Assembly: GCA_022701475.1 (NCBI GenBank)
Contig: JAKOOI010000583.1
Coordinates: 1 to 6,473 of the forward strand
Reading direction: 5' to 3'
Length of the DNA: 6,473 nt
Origin: Weeksellaceae bacterium
GTDB taxonomy: Bacteria; Bacteroidota; Bacteroidia; Flavobacteriales; Weeksellaceae
The translations under genes and the position numbers were made by a program. Below the pieces are notes generated by a model. That model made no database searches. It was not told where the DNA came from and worked only from the letters and a program-made list of their open reading frames with translations. Positions 1 to 5,374 of this stretch are shown here, one piece after another; the first letter of the stretch is position 1; each line of letters begins with the position of its first letter.

Positions 1-302
1 AAAACCAGCAGCAGAAGCAGCAGAAAAACAATTCCGGGAAAGGCGGCGGCGGGAAAGACCAGCAGCAGAACGACCAGAAAGGAGGTCCCAAGGACCAGAA
101 AGACCAGGGCCAGGGCCAGCAGAACCAAGGGAAAGGCCAGGGAAGCGACCCGGATCCGAAATCAAAGGATGAAGGTAAAATCCCCAAGGGCCTTGAAAAC
201 CAGATCCTCAATAAAGTAAGCGACAAAGAAAGAGAAACCGCCCGTAGAATTTTAAACAAGAATTCCTATTCCATGCCTGAAAGCAACGAGAAAGATTGGT
301 AA
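1..302 (+). CDS. batC: BatC-like TPR protein, C-terminal fragment
   Basis: Only the C-terminal end is present; the reading frame is open from base 3 to the TAA at 300-302, so the start and any TPR repeats lie left of the window. The visible roughly 99 residues begin with a low-complexity stretch of about 60 residues rich in Gln, Lys, Asn, Gly and Asp (repeated QQQK, KDQ and GQGQ words). A short, probably helical tail follows (ENQILNKVSDKERETARRIL) and the protein ends in KDW. BatC proteins of Bacteroidota, from memory of the family, carry TPR repeats, then a charged low-complexity region and a terminal KDW, which fits. The stop codon overlaps the start of batD (TAATG), as expected inside a bat (aerotolerance) operon of MoxR, DUF58, BatA, BatB, BatC and BatD. 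BatC is thought to act at the cell envelope with the VWA proteins BatA and BatB. The assignment leans on context because the TPR part is not seen. Confidence 0.75.
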   Translation, partial: NQQQKQQKNNSGKGGGGKDQQQNDQKGGPKDQKDQGQGQQNQGKGQGSDPDPKSKDEGKIPKGLENQILNKVSDKERETARRILNKNSYSMPESNEKDW

Positions 303-2038
303 TGCAGGAGAGACTGATTCACATATTGCTTGTTTTTGCATCCGTACTGGCTTACGGACAGGTAAATATTGCCGTCAATCCGGATAAATCGATCTACAAC
401 GGAAAAGAAATCATCAACCTGACCGTAATCCTTGAGATGAACGGCAGCGAGTATACCCAGCAGACGCCGCTCAGGTCACCCGATCTTTCAAAGTTCAATC
501 TCATCGGCAGCGGATCTGTGAATAACGGATATGTAGATCCCGAGACCAATACTGCCATTTCACAGTATGTGACAAGGCTTGCCCTGGAACCTAAGCAGAA
601 AGGTAAGATAAAGATTGGGTCTTTTCTGGTGACGGTCAATAATAAAATTTATAAAACGGAACCGTTCGAGGTTTTTATTAAAGATGTCGAAAAGAAGACA
701 GCAGCCTCTGCTCCGTCGAGGGATATGTACCTGAACATGGAAATTGAAGACCGTGAGGTCTACCAGGACCAGCCTGCCATTGCAGTACTGAAGGTGTATT
801 CCAGAAACATGGATAATTTACGGAAGGTTAAAAATATCCGTCTGCCGGAACAGGAAAACCTGAATGTCTATCCGGTAAGTTTCAATAAGTCTGAGATCAA
901 TCCCGATGATGAAGGCAACATGGCTTCACAGGTACTGGCGGTTTTTATGGTATTTCCCAATGAAGCCGGATATGTGGAGGTTCCCGCAGTTTCTGCATCG
1001 GTGAGCTCTTTTTCCAAAAAGGATAAAATCATCTCCAATAAGGTGAAAATCAATGTGAAAAAACTTCCTGACGGTTCTCCCGAGTGTTTTACCAATGCTG
1101 TCGGGAATTTTAACGTCAGCATGATTAATGTCACAAAGGAAAAAGCAGAGGTCAGGAAGCCTATGAATGTTCTGGTGAAAATAAGCGGGGAAGGAAATTT
1201 AAAAAACCTTAACCTCCCTAAAATTGCACCTTCACCGGATTACGAAGTTTTTGCGCCTAAAATTATTTCCAGAGTAAAAACAAGCCTTACCGGAATGAGA
1301 GGGGAGATCCTGGCCAATTATATCGTAATTCCTAAAAAAGCAGGAGAAATCGATATCAAGACAGAACATTTTGCCTTTTTTGATCCTTCTAACAAAGAAT
1401 ATGTCGATCTCGGGCATCAGATTCTTGCCGTGAATGCCTTTTCTCATGAACAGATCCTGGAAGCCCGTACGACAGTAGAAAAGGTAAACGAATACACGAA
1501 TGACCTGCTGGAAACCGTTAATACACCGGTGCTGAAGACGACTTCTTTCAAAGTGAAGGAAAAAAGTAAATTTCACTGGAATATCCTCTTTGTAAATATT
1601 GCTGTTCTTCTTGCTTTGGTACTGATCTACTTCCTGTTTAAAAACTGGCAGAAGAACCGTAAGAAGACCGTTCCGGAAAAAGTATTCCCGTCTGCAGGAT
1701 CCGTAGCGGAAGCAGAAAGAGAAATCAGGGAACGGCATAAAACCGATATCAATGATTATTTCAGCTATCTGGAAAACCTGAAGGATAAGCGGGAATTCGA
1801 CCGGTTTTTCCAGACTTATGATGAACTGGACGATGAGGTCAGGAATCAGTTCTCTGTGTCTTCCCGTGAAGAATTCAGCCGTTTCCTGAACCGTTCTCAA
1901 GGACCGGCAACGGCCGCTGCTTATGACCACCTGCTGCAGAAGATGCAGATGGAAAAATACGCACCGGTAAAATCTCCGGAAGAAATTGATGATCTTTTAA
2001 AATCGGTAGTCAATTTGTATGCTTCGATTACTAAATAA
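302..2038 (+). CDS. batD: BatD family envelope protein (aerotolerance operon)
   Basis: This is a 578-residue protein. I place the start at ATG 302, which overlaps the batC stop and gives a normal signal peptide (MQERLIHILLVFASVLAYGQ, likely cleaved near the Gln). A TTG at 296 would only add two residues. The long periplasmic part carries BatD hallmarks: an NVSM-type strand after FTNAVGNF, the GEGNLKNLNLP segment (from residue 296), the YEVFAPK motif, the YIVIPKKAGEI segment, and FFDPSNKEY near 359-367. One transmembrane helix follows at about 428-446 (ILFVNIAVLLALVLIYFLF), then a roughly 130-residue charged cytoplasmic tail predicted to be helical. Length and layout match full-length Bacteroidota BatD. 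The molecular role is poorly defined; by family knowledge it works with BatA, BatB and BatC in the envelope and is linked to oxygen or stress tolerance. It is probably translated by coupling to batC. No batE-like gene follows, and no terminator is evident before the next gene. Confidence 0.93.
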   Translation: MQERLIHILLVFASVLAYGQVNIAVNPDKSIYNGKEIINLTVILEMNGSEYTQQTPLRSPDLSKFNLIGSGSVNNGYVDPETNTAISQYVTRLALEPKQKGKIKIGSFLVTVNNKIYKTEPFEVFIKDVEKKTAASAPSRDMYLNMEIEDREVYQDQPAIAVLKVYSRNMDNLRKVKNIRLPEQENLNVYPVSFNKSEINPDDEGNMASQVLAVFMVFPNEAGYVEVPAVSASVSSFSKKDKIISNKVKINVKKLPDGSPECFTNAVGNFNVSMINVTKEKAEVRKPMNVLVKISGEGNLKNLNLPKIAPSPDYEVFAPKIISRVKTSLTGMRGEILANYIVIPKKAGEIDIKTEHFAFFDPSNKEYVDLGHQILAVNAFSHEQILEARTTVEKVNEYTNDLLETVNTPVLKTTSFKVKEKSKFHWNILFVNIAVLLALVLIYFLFKNWQKNRKKTVPEKVFPSAGSVAEAEREIRERHKTDINDYFSYLENLKDKREFDRFFQTYDELDDEVRNQFSVSSREEFSRFLNRSQGPATAAAYDHLLQKMQMEKYAPVKSPEEIDDLLKSVVNLYASITK

Positions 2039-2052
2039 TCATTTTGTTTTCA

Positions 2053-2060
2053 TATTTTTG
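2053..2060 (+). promoter_or_regulatory. Candidate -7 box for the MarC gene
   Basis: TATTTTTG matches the Bacteroidota -7 consensus TAnnTTTG and is followed by C, as is common. It lies 20 bases before the MarC start, which would put transcription start near 2067 and leave a leader of about 14 bases with a weak ACAGAG before the ATG. I do not see a -33 TTTG at the usual spacing, so the call rests on the -7 box and position alone. Confidence 0.45.
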
Positions 2061-2080
2061 CGAAATTAATAATTACAGAG

Positions 2081-2683
2081 ATGGAAATATTTGCTGATTT
2101 TTCTATTAAGGAAGTGGTCACCAGCTTCATGGTGCTTTTTGCAGTGATCGATATTATCGGGTCGGTTCCTATCGTGGTTACCCTGCAGCAGAAGTTCGGC
2201 CAGATAGAAGCCGGAAGAGCTTCCATTACCGCGGGAATCATCATGATGGTTTTTCTTTTTGTGGGAAATAATATCCTGAAACTGATCGGGGTGGATGTCA
2301 ATTCCTTTGCTATTGCCGGAGCCTTTGTGATTTTTGTCATTGCCCTGGAAATGATTCTCGGCATCGAAATTCATAAAACGACGGAAGTAAAGGCCGCATC
2401 TATTGTTCCCATCGCCTTTCCGCTGGTGGCAGGTGCCGGAACTCTAACGACCACCTTATCACTGAGGGCTGAATTCCACGATATTAATATTATTTTCGGG
2501 ATTATTCTCAACACAATTTTCGTATATTTGGTGCTGAAATCAGCGAAGTGGCTGGAGAAGAAAATGGGGGAAGCAACACTTGCCGTCCTGCAGAAAGTTT
2601 TCGGGATCATCCTCCTTGCGATTTCCATCAAGCTGTTCACGGCAAATTTTGCCCAGCTCGTGAAAACCTATATTAATTTTTAA
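2081..2683 (+). CDS. MarC family integral membrane protein (UPF0056)
   Basis: This is a 200-residue, very hydrophobic protein with about six membrane helices (approximately 11-33, 47-69, 75-97, 108-128, 135-155 and 165-190). Family landmarks are visible. In the first helix, FAVIDIIGSVPIV (20-32) corresponds to the usual D-P-x-G-x-x-P signature, with Ile replacing the Pro after Asp. In the fourth helix, PIAFPLVAGAG (110-120) corresponds to the P-L-x-x-P-L-x-x-G-P-G motif, with Ala in place of the second Pro. The C-terminal helix begins LQKVFGIILLAISIKL. MarC proteins sit in the inner membrane. Despite the name (multiple antibiotic resistance locus) their transport role is not established, and deletion in E. 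coli did not confirm a resistance function. The gene has its own candidate promoter and is followed after 5 bases by a small membrane protein gene, so the two are probably cotranscribed. The two substitutions seem to be subfamily traits rather than damage. Confidence 0.88.
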   Translation: MEIFADFSIKEVVTSFMVLFAVIDIIGSVPIVVTLQQKFGQIEAGRASITAGIIMMVFLFVGNNILKLIGVDVNSFAIAGAFVIFVIALEMILGIEIHKTTEVKAASIVPIAFPLVAGAGTLTTTLSLRAEFHDINIIFGIILNTIFVYLVLKSAKWLEKKMGEATLAVLQKVFGIILLAISIKLFTANFAQLVKTYINF

Positions 2684-2688
2684 GCATC

Positions 2689-2883
2689 ATGCAGAAGTTT
2701 TATAAAGTATTTTTAGTTGTGTTTATCGTTTTTACTGCCATCAACCTTTATGCTGTGGACTGGCAGTCCGATATCTTATCGGAAGATAACCTGAAGTTTG
2801 TATTTTCAGCGCTTTCCGCTGTTATTGGCCTGATCCTGCTTTTCGTCATGAATACCTGGAGCAAAATAGGAGTAAAGAAATAA
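2689..2883 (+). CDS. Small two-helix membrane protein, function unknown
   Basis: This 64-residue protein starts 5 bases after the MarC stop. Helix one is at about residues 5-22 (FYKVFLVVFIVFTAINLYAV), followed by a short acidic loop (VDWQSDILSEDNLK) and helix two at about 37-55 (FVFSALSAVIGLILLFVMNTW), ending in a short basic tail (SKIGVKK). The first helix could instead be an uncleaved or cleaved signal sequence ending near YAVDW. The acidic loop and basic tail fit both ends in the cytoplasm with the loop outside, by the positive-inside rule. I do not recognise a named family. The close spacing to the MarC gene and the strong terminator right after it indicate a two-gene transcript. An accessory subunit for the MarC protein is possible but is only an inference from position. 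Its reality as a gene is supported by its coherent composition and its clean fit between the MarC gene and the terminator. Confidence 0.75.
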   Translation: MQKFYKVFLVVFIVFTAINLYAVDWQSDILSEDNLKFVFSALSAVIGLILLFVMNTWSKIGVKK

Positions 2884-2901
2884 TTATTTTTCATATAATA
2901 G

Positions 2902-2936
2902 AAAATCCTCTTCAGACGCTGAAGAGGATTTTTTTT
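2902..2936. terminator. Strong bidirectional hairpin terminator
   Basis: A perfect 14-base-pair stem (2902-2915 with 2919-2932) closes a three-base ACG loop and runs into a T tract ending at 2936. It serves the MarC/small-protein transcript. Read from the other strand, the stem ends in UUUU and follows only a few bases after the stop of the leftward cysteine-protein operon, so it probably terminates both convergent transcripts. Confidence 0.92.
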
Positions 2937-2939
2937 AGT

Positions 2940-3428
2940 TTATGCACATGCAATTCCACATTCAAGTGAGCAGAGTAAAACACCTGTTTCTGTAGGTTTA
3001 CTATAGCAACCATTTGTACGATGACAATTTGTTACACATTGAGTCGTTGTAATGGGACCGGTAGAAGGTGCTATCCTTCCTGTCGGATCGGATAAAATTT
3101 TCTTAAGATTTTTTACGGTTAAAGCGGAAAGCTGTTGACGACCTTCGTTTGCATAATATGTTGCAATTGGTTTTTCATTTTTATCCAGTACCACTTTGAA
3201 ATAAAAGCCTTGACCAAGTGAATTTTCTTTATAAATTACATAAAAGGTCTTACCTGCATTTTCAGATTCCTTCTGAAGGATATTAAATTTTTTATTCTTT
3301 GGCTCTTCATTTTTTCTAAAAGAACTAAAATATTCTTTATCGTCTCTGTCTGTATAATTGTTATTAGCTTTACCTGTAGCAAAGGCAAATAATAAAAATA
3401 CGAATGTTAATAAAAAGTTATTTTTCAT
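2940..3428 (-). CDS. Secreted protein with C-terminal six-cysteine module (copy B)
   Basis: This 162-residue protein is the last gene of the leftward operon and starts 12 bases after the GLPGLI gene stop. It has a lysine-rich start and hydrophobic signal sequence (MKNNFLLTFVFLLFAFATGK, cleavage probably near Ala21), then a polar, charged linker to about residue 60. A mixed strand/helix segment follows at about 60-112 (for example GKTFYVIYKENSLGQGFYFK), then a short Pro/Ser/Thr-rich spacer. The C-terminal module has cysteines at 131, 135, 141, 153, 157 and 161, with CYSKPTETG in its centre; these six are the only cysteines in the mature protein. The same module ends the first gene of the operon: over 32 aligned positions (131-162 here, 116-147 there) I count 17 identities and identical cysteine spacing. 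All this predicts an exported protein with three disulfides. I recognise no named family. A secreted effector, bacteriocin-like toxin or structural peptide are all possible; no RiPP-modifying enzyme is nearby. Confidence 0.85.
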   Translation of the reverse strand: MKNNFLLTFVFLLFAFATGKANNNYTDRDDKEYFSSFRKNEEPKNKKFNILQKESENAGKTFYVIYKENSLGQGFYFKVVLDKNEKPIATYYANEGRQQLSALTVKNLKKILSDPTGRIAPSTGPITTTQCVTNCHRTNGCYSKPTETGVLLCSLECGIACA

Positions 3429-3440
3429 ATTGTTTGTTTT

Positions 3441-4268
3441 TTAAAGTTCAATTCTGTTTTCTTTTTTATATTCTTCAATCATTTTTTTCTGCGTTTCATT
3501 AAGAAGTTTTCTCATATCAACAATATTACCGTTTGCGTCTTTTTTCTCATAGATCTGAGTACTATTCATCAATTCAAACATTCTTTTCATTGGTGCCATA
3601 ATATGGTTTTTCCTCATTTCTGTAAATTTTGATTTTGATGTTTCAATATACTTTCTGGTTGAAATACGATCGTCAATAGTAATTTTCTTTTCTTTTGAAA
3701 TTCCAACCGCCAAAAAATGGTGATCTTTTTTTTCATCATAGATCTCCAGAATCAAACCAGGTAATCCAAAAAACTTATAAGGACCATCCTGAACAGGAAT
3801 TTCAGAAGTAAAATATGCTTTATAGTTTCTTCCTGCATATTGTGTAGTTGCCAAATAAACTTTAAACCCCAATATCTCTTTGCTCTCTTTGCTTATTTTC
3901 CATATGAATTTTGGTTCTTCAATATATTTGTATTCATGTTCATCAAATTCATCAGAATAATAAACAACTTCTTTAGATTCTAGCTTTTTTCGAATATAAC
4001 AGCCGAGTAAATCAGCGGGTAATGCTTTAAAATTAATCTTCTTACCAAGCTTCTCATCTGATGCAATAATGGAATCAGCTAAATAAGGGGCTTCACTAAA
4101 AAAGGTAGAATAATTTTCTTCAATATCCAAAAAAGTAGTTTGTGAAACTATTCTCATGCTGTCTTTCATTACATGCTTGGAATAATTATATTGTATAACA
4201 AATGATTGTGCTGTTATAGAATTTGAAAAGCAAATGAAAATCAGAAAAAATATAATACTATTTTTCAT
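3441..4268 (-). CDS. GLPGLI family exported protein
   Basis: This 275-residue protein has the family's name motif GLPGLI at residues 168-173, within the typical context TSEIPVQDGPYKFFGLPGLI and followed by LEIYD. Earlier family features include a start like VIQYNYSKHVMKDSMR after the signal peptide, and FIWKISKESKEILGFKVYLA at 121-140, matching the usual W-x-I-x-x-E-x-K-x-I-x-G-Y pattern. I start at ATG 4268 because it gives a clean signal peptide (MKNSIIFFLIFICFSNSITA, then QS) and lies 2 bases after the preceding stop. The upstream in-frame ATG at 4310 would put 14 unrelated residues before it. GLPGLI proteins (TIGR01200 type) are common, exported and often paralogous in Bacteroidota, and their biochemical role is not established. 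The C-terminal third is charged and helical. Sitting between two paralogous cysteine-rich secreted proteins and translationally coupled to the first, it is likely a partner in their maturation, binding or localisation; that is inference from position only. Confidence 0.92.
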   Translation of the reverse strand: MKNSIIFFLIFICFSNSITAQSFVIQYNYSKHVMKDSMRIVSQTTFLDIEENYSTFFSEAPYLADSIIASDEKLGKKINFKALPADLLGCYIRKKLESKEVVYYSDEFDEHEYKYIEEPKFIWKISKESKEILGFKVYLATTQYAGRNYKAYFTSEIPVQDGPYKFFGLPGLILEIYDEKKDHHFLAVGISKEKKITIDDRISTRKYIETSKSKFTEMRKNHIMAPMKRMFELMNSTQIYEKKDANGNIVDMRKLLNETQKKMIEEYKKENRIEL

Positions 4269-4270
4269 TT

Positions 4271-4720
4271 TTATGCTCCCGCGCATTCTAATACACAATC
4301 TAAAGCACAAAGCGCCGTGCCTGTCTGTGTAGGCTGATCATAACAATGCCAGGTTTTTGTGCAGTTGGAGACGCAATTGCCTACAGTAAGCACCGGACTT
4401 ATTGCACCTCTCTGCAAAGGATTTGAATTTGTGATAATTTGTAAGAGATTTGTCTTTATTTTTTCCCTATTGTTTAATATTATATTTTCAAAACTGCTGT
4501 CGTCACCCAAAACTTCAATAGAAAAAGAGGTTACTTTGCCTAAGAAGTTTTCTCCCATAGAAACTTTCAAATCATAGATTTTATCATTAAATTTTTTCTG
4601 AATAATAACCGTATTGATTTTAACCTCTTTCAGGTCATTCTTGTAAATGCTAATATTATTATTGCAATAGGAAAAACTGAAAATTAATAAGGCAAGGAAT
4701 AAAAAAAAATGCTTTTTCAT
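4271..4720 (-). CDS. Secreted protein with C-terminal six-cysteine module (copy A)
   Basis: This is the first gene of the leftward operon and encodes 149 residues. The N terminus is a signal sequence (MKKHFFLFLALLIFSFSYCN). Cys19 sits where a lipoprotein cysteine could be, but FSYC is not a good lipobox, so secretion by signal peptidase I is about as likely. A 90-residue middle region follows with no motif I know (about 25-110, for example EVKINTVIIQKKFNDKIYDL). The C-terminal module has cysteines at 116, 120, 126, 138, 142 and 146 with CYDQPTQTG in its middle. The spacing (x3, x5, x11, x3, x3) is identical to that of copy B at the other end of the operon, while the middle regions barely resemble each other. 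This suggests a conserved C-terminal functional unit behind a divergent pro-region or adaptor. A run of nine T occurs in signal-peptide codons 4-7. The leader is A/T-rich with no Shine-Dalgarno. Family and function are not recognised. Confidence 0.85.
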   Translation of the reverse strand: MKKHFFLFLALLIFSFSYCNNNISIYKNDLKEVKINTVIIQKKFNDKIYDLKVSMGENFLGKVTSFSIEVLGDDSSFENIILNNREKIKTNLLQIITNSNPLQRGAISPVLTVGNCVSNCTKTWHCYDQPTQTGTALCALDCVLECAGA

Positions 4721-4766
4721 AATTTTTTAATTTTTAAATGTTTTTTTAATTAATTTTTTACACATC

Positions 4767-4786
4767 TATGTTTTCGCGAGAACATA
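4767..4786. promoter_or_regulatory. Palindromic candidate operator
   Basis: TATGTTTTCG followed directly by CGAGAACATA is a 20-base inverted repeat with 9 of 10 arm positions matching and a CGCG centre, striking in a region otherwise almost all A and T. It starts three bases downstream (leftward) of the -7 box of the cysteine-protein operon, so it would cover the transcription start. That position suits a repressor site. The XRE regulator encoded divergently is the obvious candidate ligand, but binding is inferred. Confidence 0.55.
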
Positions 4787-4789
4787 TGA

Positions 4790-4797
4790 CAAAACTA
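4790..4797 (-). promoter_or_regulatory. Candidate -7 box for the cysteine-protein operon
   Basis: Read leftward, the sequence is TAGTTTTG, a full match to TAnnTTTG and the only one on this strand in the 213-base intergenic region. Transcription would start near 4783 and leave a roughly 60-base AT-rich leader before the ATG of copy A. I see no -33 TTTG at normal spacing. Confidence 0.45.
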
Positions 4798-4849
4798 AAA
4801 AACAAATCCCTAAATGTTTCGTCAGAATTGACAAAAGATTACTAAATTT

Positions 4850-4866
4850 TGAATAATTTTTATTCA
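4850..4866. repeat. AT-rich inverted repeat in the divergent intergenic region
   Basis: TGAATAA and TTATTCA are perfect 7-base arms separated by TTT. The repeat lies about 43 bases upstream of the regulator's -7 box and upstream of the operon promoter, so it could be a second regulatory site. In sequence this AT-rich, an inverted repeat of this size could be chance. Confidence 0.3.
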
Positions 4867-4908
4867 TTTTTGAAAATTTTTTATTTTATACATTCACAAA
4901 AGTTTAGA

Positions 4909-4916
4909 TACCTTTG
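4909..4916 (+). promoter_or_regulatory. -7 box for the XRE regulator gene
   Basis: TACCTTTG is an exact TAnnTTTG match ending 17 bases before the ATG at 4934. Transcription would start around 4921-4923, leaving a leader of only about 11-13 bases with no Shine-Dalgarno (CAAAATTGC before the ATG). No -33 TTTG at standard spacing is seen, which would fit a weak or regulated promoter. Confidence 0.55.
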
Positions 4917-4933
4917 TTTAAATACAAAATTGC

Positions 4934-5320
4934 ATGAAAATAGGTCAAAAGTTAAAAGGAATGAGAATAGAAAAAGGATTTTCAACTATAGAAGTTGCTG
5001 AAAAACTAGATATTTCAGACTCAACTTACAGAAGATTTGAAACAGATAAGAGTTTTCCAGATATTTTCACATTGGATAAGATTGCAAAAATGTATGACAA
5101 AAATTTAAGTGACTTATTGCCTGAAGGAATCACAATTATTAATAATAATAATAGTGGTGAAAATTTCGATAATGCAGGTTATGTAATACATAATCAATCT
5201 GAAAAACTTATAGAGCAATACGAAATCAGATTGAAAGAAAAAGATGAATTGTATGCAATAAGAATTAAGGAGAAAGACGAGCAAATTGCTCTATTGAAAA
5301 GTCTTTTAGAAAAGCAGTAA
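4934..5320 (+). CDS. XRE-family HTH regulator with coiled-coil tail
   Basis: This is a 128-residue protein. Residues 3-62 form a Cro/C1-type helix-turn-helix domain: helix two is about STIEVAEKLDI (17-27), the recognition helix about SDSTYRRFETDK (28-39), and the domain closes with TLDKIAKMYDKNLSDLL (46-62). An Asn-rich linker (NNNNSGENFDNAG, 70-82) leads to a charged coiled coil (86-128). This contains two tandem 11-residue units, IRLKEKDELYA (99-109) and IRIKEKDEQIA (110-120), 8 of 11 identical. No ligand-binding or catalytic domain is present, so it should act as a DNA-binding oligomer. Small XRE proteins with this Asn-rich linker and coiled-coil tail are, in my experience, common in Flavobacteriia. 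It is divergent from the cysteine-protein operon and shares a 213-base control region containing a palindrome at the operon's promoter. It is therefore most simply the operon's repressor, and possibly its own. The target is inferred, not shown. It ends just before its own terminator. Confidence 0.9.
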   Translation: MKIGQKLKGMRIEKGFSTIEVAEKLDISDSTYRRFETDKSFPDIFTLDKIAKMYDKNLSDLLPEGITIINNNNSGENFDNAGYVIHNQSEKLIEQYEIRLKEKDELYAIRIKEKDEQIALLKSLLEKQ

Positions 5321-5344
5321 TTTAATATACATATAAATACACTG

Positions 5345-5374
5345 TCCTCTTTCAGTTTTTGAGAGAGGATTTTT
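5345..5374 (+). terminator. Hairpin terminator of the XRE regulator gene
   Basis: TCCTCTTTCA (5345-5354) pairs with TGAGAGAGGA (5360-5369) over ten positions, one of them a G-U pair, around a GTTTT loop, followed by five T. It lies 24 bases after the regulator stop. Its sequence resembles the terminator at 2902-2936 (shared TCCTCTT and GAGGATTTTT arms). Confidence 0.85.

Larger units (their letters stand above)
2940..5374. other. AT-rich accessory islet between core genes
   Basis: The block from the convergent stop at 2940 to the terminator after the regulator is plainly AT-richer than its flanks. Hand counts of single 60-base rows give 28% GC at 3301-3360 and 30% at 4981-5040, against 57% at 2161-2220 and 48% at 6121-6180; the flanks vary (37% at 5881-5940). 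It contains a three-gene leftward operon and a divergent regulator, none of them housekeeping genes. No transposase, integrase or tRNA is present, so an acquired gene cassette is an inference from composition and content only. Confidence 0.5.

Noticed and set aside
296..301. TTG start for BatD two codons upstream of ATG 302
   Set aside because: ATG 302 overlaps the batC stop as TAATG, the usual coupled arrangement, and gives the same signal peptide. The TTG adds only Met-Val.
1232..1930. 232-residue open frame on the - strand
   Set aside because: It is antisense to the batD coding sequence, with no recognisable motif and an implausible composition. It is a shadow frame.
4269..4310. Longer N-terminus for the GLPGLI protein starting at 4310
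   Set aside because: It would overlap the conserved cysteine module of copy A by about 40 bases and bury the signal peptide behind 14 unrelated residues. ATG 4268 gives a normal exported protein.
2940..4720. RiPP (lanthipeptide or graspetide) gene cluster
   Set aside because: The small cysteine-rich proteins have Sec-type signal peptides rather than a leader with a double-Gly site, and there is no LanM, ATP-grasp, radical SAM or peptidase-transporter gene nearby. Disulfide-bonded secreted proteins fit better.
4727..4765. Twelve-codon upstream ORF in the leader of the cysteine-protein operon
   Set aside because: It is almost all Lys, Ile, Asn and Phe codons from AT-rich sequence, with no ribosome site and no attenuator-like structure. 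Chance is the simplest explanation.
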